A stretch of DNA of 50,535 nt from positions 1-50,535 of the forward strand of contig CAJUAM010000024.1 in NCBI GenBank assembly GCA_910584615.1, written 5' to 3'. This DNA is from an uncultured Dorea sp. GTDB taxonomy: Bacteria > Bacillota > Clostridia > Lachnospirales > Lachnospiraceae. Every line of letters begins with the position of its first letter. The first letter of the stretch is position 1. Shown in pieces: positions 1-8,963 of the stretch. The position numbers were made by a program, and so were the translations under genes. The notes under the pieces were generated by a model. That model did not search any database and was not told the origin of the DNA. It worked only from the letters and a program-made list of their open reading frames with translations.

Positions 1-890
1 TTCAGCACATCCCACGGGCAGTACACTTCCTCATTTCCAAATTGATATCCGTCATACCATCTTTTTACTTCTTCATAATGATTCGCTACATCATAATACT
101 CCAGGAGTTCTCTCACTTCTTTGTCTGTAAAGCCAAAGTACTTATCAAAACGCTCATCTGCAATCGTCAACACTTTCAGATTATTAAGTCCAGTAAAAAT
201 ACTTTCCTTTGAAATCCGAAGGCAGCCCGTCAATACTGCAAGTTTCAAGCTGTTATTTGTTTTGAGCGCCTCTCCAAGAAGACTTCGGATCAGGGAAATC
301 ATCTGGTCATAGTATCCATTCGCATGGGCTTTTGCCAATGGAACGTCATATTCGTCAATCAGCAAGATAACTTTTGTACCATGATGCTTTTCCAACATTT
401 CTGACAATATTCTCAGGCTGTCACAAAATGTAGATTCGTCCATATTGCTGTTCAAAAGGCTTTGATATTCCAATTTGTCACTCTCACTTAACGCATCACT
501 CTCCAAAAGATATTGCACTTTTGACGCTGTCCGTCTCACGGCCCGAGCTCCCATCCGAAAGGCCATCTCAAAATTGAGCGCATCAATCCCTTTTAATGAA
601 ACAGAAATAACCGGATACTTCCCCATATATTCCTCACAAAGCGCTGTTTCTTTTGAAATTTCCAGCCCGTTAAAAATACTCTTATCTCCATTCAGCGAGA
701 AAAAGTGTTCCAACATACTCATATTCAACGATTTTCCAAATCTCCGTGGGCGAGTGAACAGATTCACTGCTCCCCAGTTATGAAGTAATTCGACAATAAG
801 CCCTGTTTTATCAATATAGTAAAAATCTTCTTTCCTGATTTCTTCAAAATTTTCAATCCCAATCGGAAGTTTCTTCTTTCGCATCTCCAT
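1..890 (-). CDS. AAA-ATPase-like protein, 3' end cut by the window edge
   Basis: The minus strand is open from 890 to the window edge, giving about 296 residues. The protein begins MEMRKKKLPIGIENF and carries the hallmark YYIDKT and RPRRFGKSLNMSML, the P-loop-like motif of the AAA-ATPase-like family (PF09820, often paired with a C-terminal PD-(D/E)XK nuclease-like domain). LLIDEYDVPLAKA is the Walker B-like segment, and RWYDGYQFG near the edge is typical of the family. The nuclease-like part would lie outside the window. An AAGGAG lies 11 bases before the ATG at 890; an in-frame ATG at 911 is less likely. These genes are common, multi-copy accessory genes in gut Firmicutes and their function is poorly known. 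It is probably monocistronic. Confidence 0.85.
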   Translation of the reverse strand, partial: MEMRKKKLPIGIENFEEIRKEDFYYIDKTGLIVELLHNWGAVNLFTRPRRFGKSLNMSMLEHFFSLNGDKSIFNGLEISKETALCEEYMGKYPVISVSLKGIDALNFEMAFRMGARAVRRTASKVQYLLESDALSESDKLEYQSLLNSNMDESTFCDSLRILSEMLEKHHGTKVILLIDEYDVPLAKAHANGYYDQMISLIRSLLGEALKTNNSLKLAVLTGCLRISKESIFTGLNNLKVLTIADERFDKYFGFTDKEVRELLEYYDVANHYEEVKRWYDGYQFGNEEVYCPWDVL

Positions 891-949
891 CTCTTTCCAC
901 GCTCCTTCCATCATCTCTAAGCCATTTCCTGGCTCAGATCATTAATTAC

Positions 950-978
950 ATTATAGCAACTAAGCAGCGGCATTTCCA
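950..978 (-). promoter_or_regulatory. Candidate promoter of the AAA-ATPase-like gene
   Basis: On the minus strand TGGAAA (973-978) and a perfect TATAAT (950-955) are 17 bases apart, upstream of the start at 890. The -35 matches the consensus at only four of six positions, so this is tentative. Confidence 0.4.
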
Positions 979-995
979 TAGCAATCTTCCGGCTG

Positions 996-3515
996 TTACT
1001 GTTCACTTCGTGACCAGTAACTCCCAACTTTCATTGTTTCCCCGTCTTCAACCTCCACTATAAGTGCCCCTTTCTCCTGTGTAGAATAGATTTTGCTTTT
1101 AACATCTGCAAGCCTTTCTATTGTTTCCCGGTGAGGATGCCCATACCGGTTTTCCCGTCCCGCTGAAATGAACGCATACGCAGGTTTGACCTGCCGGAGA
1201 AATTGTTCAGATGATGAATTCTTCGAGCCATGATGTGCCACTTTCAAGACCTCCCATGTACAACCCCAGTATTGTTCTTCCAACTGCCCTGTAAGCTGCC
1301 CTTCTCCTCCTCCTTCTACATCCCCGGTGAGAAGCATATCAAACTCTCCGAACTTAACTGCCAATACCATAGATGCCGCATTCCCCGATTCGTATCCTCC
1401 TTCCGCAGCCTGTACCTCAGGTTCCCGTATCTCAGACTCCCTATTCTCTGTCTCCGTTCCCAGCTTCCTCGGCTGTATACATGTAATCGTCATATTCCCT
1501 TCCTGGATACTCTGTCCCGATTCCATCACAGCTACACGGATTCCATTATCCCTTGCTTTCTTCGCCAAGCCTGCTAACGCCTCATCCCACACCTCCTGCA
1601 CCGGCAATACCAGCGTCCCAATCTTTACCCCAATCTCCTGTCTCTCAATCAACTCCTCTACTCCATTCGTATGATCACTGTCACCATGGGATATCAGCAC
1701 ATAATCAATCACTCCCACCCCTTGGGATTTCAGAAATGATTCCAACCTGTATTGTCCCACCTTTTTGACATCGCTGCTCCCTCCATCCACCAGATAGGTG
1801 CCGCCCTTTGGACCTTTCATGAAGATTCCGTCCCCCTGTCCCACATCCAGCACCACAACTGCAAGCTTCCCCGCCTCTCCAAAACGAACCATTAGAATCA
1901 TAATTCCCGCTGCCAACAGGAGAATCACTGAACAACCTGCTTTTTGTTTTCTCCGATTTCCCCGGTATCCATGATTTTCTTGTTTTCTGTAATCTCTTTT
2001 CTTCCCCCATTCCATCACTAATAAACTTTGATTCCTTTGTTCCTCACATTTCTTCATTAATAAAATATATCTCAATATAAGCAACCCCAAAAACAAAATC
2101 CCGTAATATACTATGATCTGCCACGTATCAGGCCTTCCGATCACAAGTCTCGCTCCCGGCAAGTCAAGCGCTATCCCACAGCTAATTTTATAAATCCACA
2201 GAATTTTACCGCATATCCTAAACAACAAGACAGATATAGGAACAAACCACAGCGAAAATATGCTTCCTGCCATTGCCAGAAATAACAACACAGACATCAA
2301 CGGAATCACAAAGATATTCAAAATAAAAGAATAAAGCGGAAATTCAAAGAAATAATAGAGCAGAATCGGAAAGATGACCAGATTGATACCAATACTGGCT
2401 GTCAGTCCCTGCATAATCATCTGCCATACCTGTTTCCAGGCTTTCCCCAAATACACACATACGGAACCGGCATGCTGTTCGTTATTATATATTGTGGGAT
2501 CTCCCGCAATGCACGCTTTAGCGAGACTGGCGGACTCTGTCCGGCTAAATACATCCTGCACCACCGGCACTACCGCAAGAACCCCAAGCACCGCCCCAAA
2601 GGACAGCCAGAATCCACCGTCATACAGGCTGAGCGGCCTCCACAACAACACCACAACCGCCGCCGCAGAAAGTGCCGTCGGCGCATCATAATGCCGTCCC
2701 GTCATATCCGCACCTACCCGGAATAAGAACATCGTAAGCGCCCGCACCGCAGACACAGTAAGCCCGATCATAAGAATATACAGCACCAGAAACAAAATAC
2801 CAAACGCCCCGCCAATCGGATAAGACCCCGTAAACCGCCGCAGCATCTTATACATCCCAATCCCGACAAAAGACAGATGTAATCCTGAGATCGCCAAAAT
2901 ATGTCCGATCCCATTTACCTGATATAACTCTCGAAGTTCTGTATCCATCTGTGACTTTTCTCCTAGCAGTATGGCCGACAATGTATCTGCGTCCTCTTTG
3001 CCCAGTGCTCTACAAAGACTTGATCTCCATTTTTGCCTGAGCCGGTACAATGTGCTTTTCATATTTTCGTAAAATGTATGGGGATTACCTTTTTGTTTTT
3101 TTATAGACTCAGCCCACACACTTGCATGGATATCCTGTTTCTGATAATACAGCTTACTATCGAAATTTCCCGGATTCCTTGCAGTTTCAAAAAATCCGAT
3201 CTCACCTGAAACGGTAATCACATCCCCGATATCCACTTTTTGTTTTGTTTCGTCATAGATCATTAGTCTGGATTCTCTCAGCGATCGCTGATGATATGTA
3301 ATAGAATTATCTTTAAGATATAACACCTGATATTTTTCTTTGTCTGCCCTCTGGTATACTCTTCCTGTCAGAAAGACCTCTTCTTTCCCTTTTAGATAGA
3401 TCTCTGCCGCGGAAGGGCGAAGCTCTTTCACAAGCCTCTCTCCTCCGCAGACTATACCGATACACAGGATCAAAAAAGCAGACAGACAAAAACTGCATAA
3501 TGGTCTGTTTCTCAA
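996..3515 (-). CDS. comEC: ComEC/Rec2 family DNA-uptake channel protein
   Basis: Polytopic membrane protein of 839 residues, the usual ComEC size. In order it has an N-terminal membrane anchor, a soluble OB-like ComEC N domain (about 40-150), the competence domain with GIGHILAISGLHLSFVGIG and many membrane helices (about 180-500), and a C-terminal metallo-beta-lactamase-like domain with VVLDVGQGDGIF, ISHGDSDHTNG and VAHHGSKNSS. In known systems ComEC conducts single-stranded transforming DNA across the membrane. The start is TTG: an AAGGAG sits just upstream, and the TTG overlaps the TGA of the preceding GerMN gene as TTGA, suggesting translational coupling. It ends an operon that begins with comEA. 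No internal break is visible. Confidence 0.95.
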   Translation of the reverse strand: MRNRPLCSFCLSAFLILCIGIVCGGERLVKELRPSAAEIYLKGKEEVFLTGRVYQRADKEKYQVLYLKDNSITYHQRSLRESRLMIYDETKQKVDIGDVITVSGEIGFFETARNPGNFDSKLYYQKQDIHASVWAESIKKQKGNPHTFYENMKSTLYRLRQKWRSSLCRALGKEDADTLSAILLGEKSQMDTELRELYQVNGIGHILAISGLHLSFVGIGMYKMLRRFTGSYPIGGAFGILFLVLYILMIGLTVSAVRALTMFLFRVGADMTGRHYDAPTALSAAAVVVLLWRPLSLYDGGFWLSFGAVLGVLAVVPVVQDVFSRTESASLAKACIAGDPTIYNNEQHAGSVCVYLGKAWKQVWQMIMQGLTASIGINLVIFPILLYYFFEFPLYSFILNIFVIPLMSVLLFLAMAGSIFSLWFVPISVLLFRICGKILWIYKISCGIALDLPGARLVIGRPDTWQIIVYYGILFLGLLILRYILLMKKCEEQRNQSLLVMEWGKKRDYRKQENHGYRGNRRKQKAGCSVILLLAAGIMILMVRFGEAGKLAVVVLDVGQGDGIFMKGPKGGTYLVDGGSSDVKKVGQYRLESFLKSQGVGVIDYVLISHGDSDHTNGVEELIERQEIGVKIGTLVLPVQEVWDEALAGLAKKARDNGIRVAVMESGQSIQEGNMTITCIQPRKLGTETENRESEIREPEVQAAEGGYESGNAASMVLAVKFGEFDMLLTGDVEGGGEGQLTGQLEEQYWGCTWEVLKVAHHGSKNSSSEQFLRQVKPAYAFISAGRENRYGHPHRETIERLADVKSKIYSTQEKGALIVEVEDGETMKVGSYWSRSEQ

Positions 3516-4441
3516 TCTTTCTCCTTTTCTTCCACAATTTCTAAATTTCTTGATAACGGCTTTTCCAGACTGACATCCCCCTGATAGGATACATCTGCTT
3601 CACCGTTTACCAATATTTGCACCTGACCTGTTTCTCCCCCTGCGACAATGGAATTTACAACAGAATACACTCTGACCTCCGGACTGATTTTATAGTCCAT
3701 ATTCAGAAAACCTTTGTCAAAATTCACATAACAGATACCGTCTCTCACAGAAACCCCCAACACCTTTGTGTCAGGAGGCAGCGTCGGATAAGCGCCTTCT
3801 ACCGAAGGTCCCTTAATAAGCTGCTCCGTGATCAGCTTTTCCACAGACATATTACTGTTGTATCTGACATTTACAACTTCTTCTGTCAGCCTGTCACCTT
3901 TCTTATTGGCAAAGAACAGATTCAGGCTGCCTTCCTGATAAGAATGAAGAGTGGAACCTGTATTCTCCACAAAGGAATCATGGTTCATGTACCCTTCTTC
4001 CTTTCCTTCACTGTTGCGCAGTCCCTTACCTTCTACCGTAAATTTAATATAATCCACACCATTGACCTGCTCTAAAGTATGCACTGTCGCCGCGCGAAGA
4101 AGCAGTTCCTCCGCCGTATCCATCTGTATATACGATTCTGAAAAATCTATCTCCAGATCCGAATCTGTAAGCTGCCAGTCATTTATATCCACATATTCCG
4201 GATATACACTCTTGTACTTGATAGAATCTGTTTCCTTCCTAAGTTCCTTAAGCAAAACAGCAATCTGCTCCCTGACATTACCATCCGGAAGATCATATTC
4301 CTCCTTAACAAATCCCGTTCCATCCGCATTAACATAGTAAATATATGTTTTATTCCCGTCAGGTATCGTCCCCTGTCCGCATCCTGCAAGGATAAGGCAT
4401 AACCAGAGAATACCTGCAAACCAACCACAATACTGCCTCAT
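3512..4441 (-). CDS. GerMN-domain lipoprotein
   Basis: About 309 residues with an N-terminal membrane segment and lipobox LAGC, so a likely lipid-anchored protein on the outer face of the membrane. Two GerMN-type modules are visible. One runs about 30-125 (YVNADGTGFVKEEYDLPDG ... LEIDFSESY), the other about 170-290 (LNLFFANKKGDRL ... ICYVNFDKGF). GerM proteins are known from spore germination and septal assembly, but the domain is also found in vegetative lipoproteins, so no spore role can be claimed. AAGGAGG lies six bases before the ATG at 4441; the ATG at 4447 abuts it directly and is less likely. The gene sits between a two-component system and comEC. Confidence 0.85.
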   Translation of the reverse strand: MRQYCGWFAGILWLCLILAGCGQGTIPDGNKTYIYYVNADGTGFVKEEYDLPDGNVREQIAVLLKELRKETDSIKYKSVYPEYVDINDWQLTDSDLEIDFSESYIQMDTAEELLLRAATVHTLEQVNGVDYIKFTVEGKGLRNSEGKEEGYMNHDSFVENTGSTLHSYQEGSLNLFFANKKGDRLTEEVVNVRYNSNMSVEKLITEQLIKGPSVEGAYPTLPPDTKVLGVSVRDGICYVNFDKGFLNMDYKISPEVRVYSVVNSIVAGGETGQVQILVNGEADVSYQGDVSLEKPLSRNLEIVEEKEKD

Positions 4442-4452
4442 ATCCATCCTCC

Positions 4453-5829
4453 TTATACCACGTACTTTAACGGAATCCGTATGGTAAATGTAGTTCCCTC
4501 TCCCATCTGGCTGAATACTCTGATGGAACCTCTGTGCATAACTACCACATTTCTGGCAATGGACAATCCAAGGCCGGTTCCTCCGATTTCTCTTGAATGG
4601 GATTTGTCTACCCGGTAAAATCTCTCAAATATATGATCCTGTTCCTTTTTCGGAATACCTGCCCCCGAATCCGCCACTTCTACATAGAACACCTTATGAT
4701 CCGCATTCAGGGAAACATGTACCCAGCCATCTTCTTTATTATATTTAATAGCATTTTCCACAAGATTTGTAATTGCCAGCGTAAGCTTTACCTCATCAAC
4801 CTCCGCATTGACAGGACGGAAGCTTTCAAAAATCATCTCAATATTGCGGACCTCCGCAATGGGACGAAGCCGTTTTAATATGCGTTCCACCAGCAGATTG
4901 ATATTCTCCGTCTTAATATTCATAGTATCCGCAGTCTTATCGAGCTTCACCAATGCCAGCAGATCATCAATGATCTTACTCTCCCTCTCTATCTCTTCTG
5001 ACAGATCGGCCATAAATTCCTGATACAATTCAACCGGTGCCTCTTGCTGTGTAAGCAGTGAATCCGAAAGTACCTTCATAGAGGTGAGCGGCGTTTTTAA
5101 CTCATGGGAGACATTGGACACAAACTCATTTCTGGAATCATCAAGCACCTTCATTCTTCCCAGCATTTTGTTGAATGCCTCAGAAAGAAGCCTTGTCTCC
5201 GTGTAAGAATACTCCTTCAGATAATCGTCCTCATAGCCGTCTGTAACTGCACCGATCGATCTGGTGATCCTGTAAAAAGGGCGGACCATGAGAGTTCCTG
5301 CAAGAAATGCCATTGATATGATGATGATCCCTGCCATTGATATGACAAGATCTGCTTTTACAAGAAGGCTCTCCAGATTCTCCGCTATGGAATCCGTACC
5401 TACACTGACCAGCATAACTCCCCGGATCCTGTCTGTTCCACTGTCCATAATCGGTGCCGTCACCTCAATAAAGCAATTATCCGCATCGTAGTTGCTGGTT
5501 CGCACTCCCCGAAAACAGCGTATGACATCCTCAGAAACTATCGTCTTACCTTTGTCCATATTATAAGTGTCTTCTATGATATGATAGTTCTCGTTAATCA
5601 CCATCACGCGTCCGTTGTAAATATTAGATAACTGAATTAACTCTAACTGGATACTCTCAGATGTAAACCCTGTAAGATAATCTGTTGTACTTAACTGGTT
5701 ACAAAGAATTGCGCATTGATTCTGGATCTCGGCGGTGTGCATTTCCACCGCCTGCTTTTCATAATTTTTCAGGATCACCGTTCTCATGATCACACTCGGG
5801 ATGATCCCGGCAAGAATGATCAGAACCAT
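4453..5829 (-). CDS. Sensor histidine kinase (start uncertain; probable frameshift near the start)
   Basis: Membrane sensor kinase. It has a first transmembrane helix (MVLIILAGIIPSVIM), an extracytoplasmic sensor segment of about 150 residues, a second helix (AGIIIISMAFLAGTLMV), HAMP linker, HisKA with SHELKTPLTSMK, and HATPase with NLVENAIKYN, DSGAGIPKKEQ and GGTGLGLSIA. It is the partner of the response regulator directly upstream, and the domain order resembles WalK/PhoR-type kinases. The first in-frame ATG (5829) has its AAGGAG 16 bases away, too far. A better start is the ATG at 5870, with AGGGG nine bases upstream, but that frame reads MLKSIF then stop because of a six-T run at 5852-5857. 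One more T would join it to the kinase frame. Confidence 0.9.
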   Translation of the reverse strand: MVLIILAGIIPSVIMRTVILKNYEKQAVEMHTAEIQNQCAILCNQLSTTDYLTGFTSESIQLELIQLSNIYNGRVMVINENYHIIEDTYNMDKGKTIVSEDVIRCFRGVRTSNYDADNCFIEVTAPIMDSGTDRIRGVMLVSVGTDSIAENLESLLVKADLVISMAGIIIISMAFLAGTLMVRPFYRITRSIGAVTDGYEDDYLKEYSYTETRLLSEAFNKMLGRMKVLDDSRNEFVSNVSHELKTPLTSMKVLSDSLLTQQEAPVELYQEFMADLSEEIERESKIIDDLLALVKLDKTADTMNIKTENINLLVERILKRLRPIAEVRNIEMIFESFRPVNAEVDEVKLTLAITNLVENAIKYNKEDGWVHVSLNADHKVFYVEVADSGAGIPKKEQDHIFERFYRVDKSHSREIGGTGLGLSIARNVVVMHRGSIRVFSQMGEGTTFTIRIPLKYVV

Positions 5830-5875
5830 GACCCGAAAGCGAAGACTCCTTAAAAAATTGATTTTAACATATTTT

Positions 5876-6565
5876 CTAACCCCTAAAATAATAACCAACT
5901 CCCCACTTCGTATATACATACTTCGGATCGCTTGGGTTTGCTTCGACCTTCTCCCGGAGACGTCTGATATGTACATCCACTGTTCTCGCATCTCCCGGAT
6001 ACTCATATCCCCATACAATATTCAGAAGATTCTCCCTGCTGTATACTTTATTGGGGTTCATGGCAAGCAGTTCCAGCAGATCAAATTCCTTTGCCGTAAG
6101 ATTTACTTCCTTTTCCCCAATCGTAACTCTGCGGCTCTCACAATCAATCTTCATGTCTCCTTTCACAAATACTTTTGGACTCTCTTCGTCTTTGTCTCTC
6201 TTCCCAACACGCCTCATGATCGCCTTGATCCTTGCCTTTACTTCCAGAATATTGAACGGTTTGGTTATATAATCATCCGCGCCATATTCAAGTCCGAGAA
6301 TCTTATTCATATCATCACCCTTGGCCGTCAGCATGATAACCGGCACATCTGAAAATTCCCGGACACGCTGGCAGACTTCAAAACCGTCATATTTCGGCAG
6401 CATGACATCAAGAAGGATGATATCATAATTATTCTCCTGAATAAACTTAAGTGCCTCCTCGCCGTCATAAGCCGCGTCTACTTCCATACCGTCCTGTTCC
6501 AGACTGTAGCGGATTCCTTTTACTATTAACTTTTCATCATCAACAACCAGTACCCGTTTGCTCAT
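5876..6565 (-). CDS. OmpR/PhoB-family response regulator
   Basis: 229 residues. The receiver domain (about 1-120) has the acidic pair D9-D10, phospho-acceptor D53 in IILLDVMLPKYDG, T in MLTAKGDD and K in DDYITKPF. A winged-helix DNA-binding domain follows (about 130-229) with DLLELLAMNPNKVYSRENLL and RTVDVHIRRLREKVE. It would be phosphorylated by the downstream histidine kinase and act as a promoter-binding regulator. The gene follows comEA by about 14 bases, and its own stop overlaps the likely kinase ribosome site. Targets cannot be deduced from the sequence. Its place between comEA and comEC could link an envelope signal to DNA uptake, but that is inference. Confidence 0.95.
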   Translation of the reverse strand: MSKRVLVVDDEKLIVKGIRYSLEQDGMEVDAAYDGEEALKFIQENNYDIILLDVMLPKYDGFEVCQRVREFSDVPVIMLTAKGDDMNKILGLEYGADDYITKPFNILEVKARIKAIMRRVGKRDKDEESPKVFVKGDMKIDCESRRVTIGEKEVNLTAKEFDLLELLAMNPNKVYSRENLLNIVWGYEYPGDARTVDVHIRRLREKVEANPSDPKYVYTKWGVGYYFRG

Positions 6566-6579
6566 ACTTAATCTCCTTA

Positions 6580-7194
6580 TCAGACTGTTATCTGGTCTTT
6601 TATCTTATTAAATACTCCATCCTTGATACCTTCAATCTTCTTGATATCCTCCACTGACCGAAAGCTCCCATTCTCTTCCCTGTATCTGATGATCGAGTCT
6701 GCTTTGACATCCCCGATACCTGTAAGTGACAGAAGTTGCTCCTTCGAAGCAGTATTTAAGTTTACTTTACCGTTATCCGTATCTTTGGCCGCCGGATACG
6801 CAGCGTTTCCACTTCCATAAGCCTGCTCATCTTCCGATGGGACATAGATCTGCTGTCCATCTATCAGACGCTCCGCCTGATTCACGAGGGAAGCACTTGC
6901 CTCTTCTGTCATTCCCCCGGCCTTATCTATCGCTTCATATACCCGGCTGTCTTCTGTAAGCTGATATACTCCCGGATTCTTTACATGTCCGCATACATCC
7001 ACATATATAACACCAGTCTCTTGTGTCTTTTCTTCTCCTTCACCTTGGCTGTTTTGTGTATCAGCCGGTATATCTGTCTGCTCCACACTGACAAGGGCCT
7101 CTTCTTCTCCCGTGTCTTTTTTGCAGCCTGCCGTCATAAAGACCGCGTATAACAACATCACCCATAATAATACAACTTTCTTTCTGCTATGCAT
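6580..7194 (-). CDS. comEA: ComEA-like DNA-binding lipoprotein
   Basis: 204 residues. An N-terminal hydrophobic segment ends in the lipobox MTAGC, followed by an acidic linker. A SLBB/soluble-ligand-binding module comes next (about 63-125: IYVDVCGHVKNPGVY ... ERLIDGQQIYVP), then a helix-hairpin-helix DNA-binding domain at the C-terminus (VNLNTASKEQLLSLTGIGDV ... IEGIKDGVFNKI). ComEA binds incoming double-stranded DNA at the cell surface and hands it to ComEC. A lipoprotein anchor replaces the transmembrane anchor of the Bacillus protein. The ATG follows AAAGGAGG. It is the first gene of the comEA - two-component - GerMN - comEC operon. Confidence 0.92.
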   Translation of the reverse strand: MHSRKKVVLLWVMLLYAVFMTAGCKKDTGEEEALVSVEQTDIPADTQNSQGEGEEKTQETGVIYVDVCGHVKNPGVYQLTEDSRVYEAIDKAGGMTEEASASLVNQAERLIDGQQIYVPSEDEQAYGSGNAAYPAAKDTDNGKVNLNTASKEQLLSLTGIGDVKADSIIRYREENGSFRSVEDIKKIEGIKDGVFNKIKDQITV

Positions 7195-7255
7195 AAAATC
7201 CTCCTTTACAGATGTCGAAAACTGTAAATACCCCTCTTATGCCTAGACAGATTTT

Positions 7256-7284
7256 ATTGTACTATTTCCATTGAAAAATTGCAA
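7256..7284 (-). promoter_or_regulatory. Likely promoter of the comEA-comEC operon
   Basis: On the minus strand TTGCAA (7279-7284) and TACAAT (7256-7261) are separated by exactly 17 bases. The site overlaps the 3' end of the small transporter gene and lies about 60 bases upstream of comEA. Confidence 0.55.
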
Positions 7285-7693
7285 CTCCAACAATTGCAAT
7301 TCCCATGCCGATTATTTTTCTCCACTCCAAAGGTTCCTTTTCAACACCGAACAACCCTAAAAGTTCAATAACATACGCAATGATAAGCTGCGAAATAACG
7401 ATCAGAAGCGCTGCCTTCGCAGGTCCCAGCTGCTCCATGCTTTTAATGACTGTCCATGTGATCCCGGCTCCGATCACACCTCCTAACAGCACATATTTAG
7501 GTTCTACCTTTGCCAGTGTGCCGATATTGTCACGCCCTGCGATAAACCATGCTATCAGACATACAGCAAACGCGCTAAGCTGCACCCATCCGTTGCTGAC
7601 CCACATTCCGGTTGTCTTTGTTACCTGTGTATTAAATACTCCCTGTACGCTCATCAATGCTCCTGAAAGCAGCGCAATTAAAAAACCAATCAT
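7262..7693 (-). CDS. YdcZ/DUF606-type DMT-family transporter
   Basis: About 143 residues and almost entirely hydrophobic, with four to five predicted membrane helices. It begins MIGFLIALLSGALMSVQGVF and includes the family-like NTQVTKTTGMW. Length and pattern match the half-size YdcZ/DUF606 branch (PF04657) of the drug/metabolite transporter superfamily, which works as dimers or paired small proteins. The substrate is unknown. AGGAGG lies nine bases before the ATG at 7693; the ATG at 7699 is only three bases away. The short hairpin CCTG-AAAAA-CAGG directly abuts the ribosome site. A perfect TATAAT (7745-7750, minus) overlaps the argD stop and may give this gene its own promoter, though the -35 is poor. 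Confidence 0.8.
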   Translation of the reverse strand: MIGFLIALLSGALMSVQGVFNTQVTKTTGMWVSNGWVQLSAFAVCLIAWFIAGRDNIGTLAKVEPKYVLLGGVIGAGITWTVIKSMEQLGPAKAALLIVISQLIIAYVIELLGLFGVEKEPLEWRKIIGMGIAIVGVAIFQWK

Positions 7694-7745
7694 CTTCATA
7701 TACCTCCTGTTTTTCAGGTAGTATACCCAATGATTGGCTTTTCTA

Positions 7746-8939
7746 TTATAAAATTCCTTTAAGCACACTTCTAAGAATATCGATCATCTCATCCACATGC
7801 TCTTTTTCTATCACAAGCGGAGGCACCAGCCGGATCACATCACTTCTTGCACTGATGATCAAAAGCCCTTTTTCCAATGCTTTTTTTATGATCTCTCCTA
7901 CCGGCCGATCCAGACGGAGTCCTTGTATCAGTCCGGTTCCTCTCCTTTCAAGGACCAGATCACAATCTTCCACTAATTCATCCAGTTTTCCAGCCAGATA
8001 TTCCCCTATTTCTTTTACATGGGATTCCATATCCTCTTTTTCAAATATTTCAACCGTCTTTGCCACTGCTGTACAGGCAAGGGGATTCCCGCCGTAAGTT
8101 GTACCGTGGTCGCCGGGTTCTAAAGAATATTCTGCTACATTTTCCGTCATGGCAAATGCGCCTACCGGAATCCCGCTTCCGATCGCTTTTGCCATAACAA
8201 CGATATCCGGCTTTACCCCATAAGACTGACATGCAAGAAATGTTCCCGTCCGGGCCATCCCGCACTGGATCTCGTCACAGATCATCAGTATCCTGGCTTC
8301 ATCACAAATCTTCCTGATACCTTCCATGAATTCCCGGGTTGCCATATTGATTCCCCCTTCACCCTGAAGAGGTTCTAAAATAATCGCGCAGGTCTTATCA
8401 GTAACAAGCTCTTTTACACTATCAAGATCATTGAACTTCGCAAAACCAATCCCCGGAATAAGAGGTTCAAAAGGTTTGCGGTACGCTTCATGCTCTGTTA
8501 CTGAGAGCGCTCCCATACTGCGCCCGTGAAAAGAGTCCTTCATTGCAATATATTCAAATCTTTCCGTTTTCTTTTTCCACGCATACTTTCTTGCCGCTTT
8601 TAAAGCACCTTCGATCGCTTCTGTCCCGCTGTTAGTAAAAAATACCCTGTCCATCCCTGATATCCGTTTTAACGCTTTGGCCGCTTCTTTGCATGCTGTA
8701 TTGTAATACAGATTAGAGGAATGCATAAGCTTGTCGATCTGTTCTTTTAAAGCAGTATTTAATTCCTGATTGCCGTATCCCAAGCCAGACACAGCGATTC
8801 CCGCCGCGAAATCCAGATATTTTTTCCCATCCGTATCATAAATATATACACCATCTCCCCTTTCCAAAGTCACCGGAAAACGGTTGTATGTATGCACCAG
8901 ATCATTCTCCACAGCCTGCATATATTCATTTACTTTCAT
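7746..8939 (-). CDS. argD: Acetylornithine aminotransferase
   Basis: 397 residues, full length for this class III PLP-dependent aminotransferase. It converts N-acetylglutamate semialdehyde to N-acetylornithine with glutamate as amino donor, in the cytoplasm. Visible signatures are the cofactor phosphate-binding FTNSGTEAIEGALKAARKY, FHGRSMGALSVT, ILEPLQGEGG, the PLP-ring aspartate in ICDEIQCGMARTG, and the Schiff-base lysine K251 in VVMAKAIGSGIPVGAF. It is the last gene of the argC-GNAT-argJ-argB-argD operon, 24 bases after argB. Some family members also act on succinyl-diaminopimelate, but the neighbours make arginine synthesis by far the best assignment. Confidence 0.97.
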   Translation of the reverse strand: MKVNEYMQAVENDLVHTYNRFPVTLERGDGVYIYDTDGKKYLDFAAGIAVSGLGYGNQELNTALKEQIDKLMHSSNLYYNTACKEAAKALKRISGMDRVFFTNSGTEAIEGALKAARKYAWKKKTERFEYIAMKDSFHGRSMGALSVTEHEAYRKPFEPLIPGIGFAKFNDLDSVKELVTDKTCAIILEPLQGEGGINMATREFMEGIRKICDEARILMICDEIQCGMARTGTFLACQSYGVKPDIVVMAKAIGSGIPVGAFAMTENVAEYSLEPGDHGTTYGGNPLACTAVAKTVEIFEKEDMESHVKEIGEYLAGKLDELVEDCDLVLERRGTGLIQGLRLDRPVGEIIKKALEKGLLIISARSDVIRLVPPLVIEKEHVDEMIDILRSVLKGIL

Positions 8940-8963
8940 TATCCTGTCATCCTTTCATCACTC

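Noticed and set aside
1230..2726. Several plus-strand open frames opposite comEC
   Set aside because: They are antisense shadows of a full-length comEC with intact motifs and have no ribosome sites or recognisable products.
5879..6018. N-terminal extension of the histidine kinase frame over the end of the response regulator
   Set aside because: It would overlap the well-supported regulator by more than 140 bases, has no family similarity and is just an out-of-frame reading of that gene.
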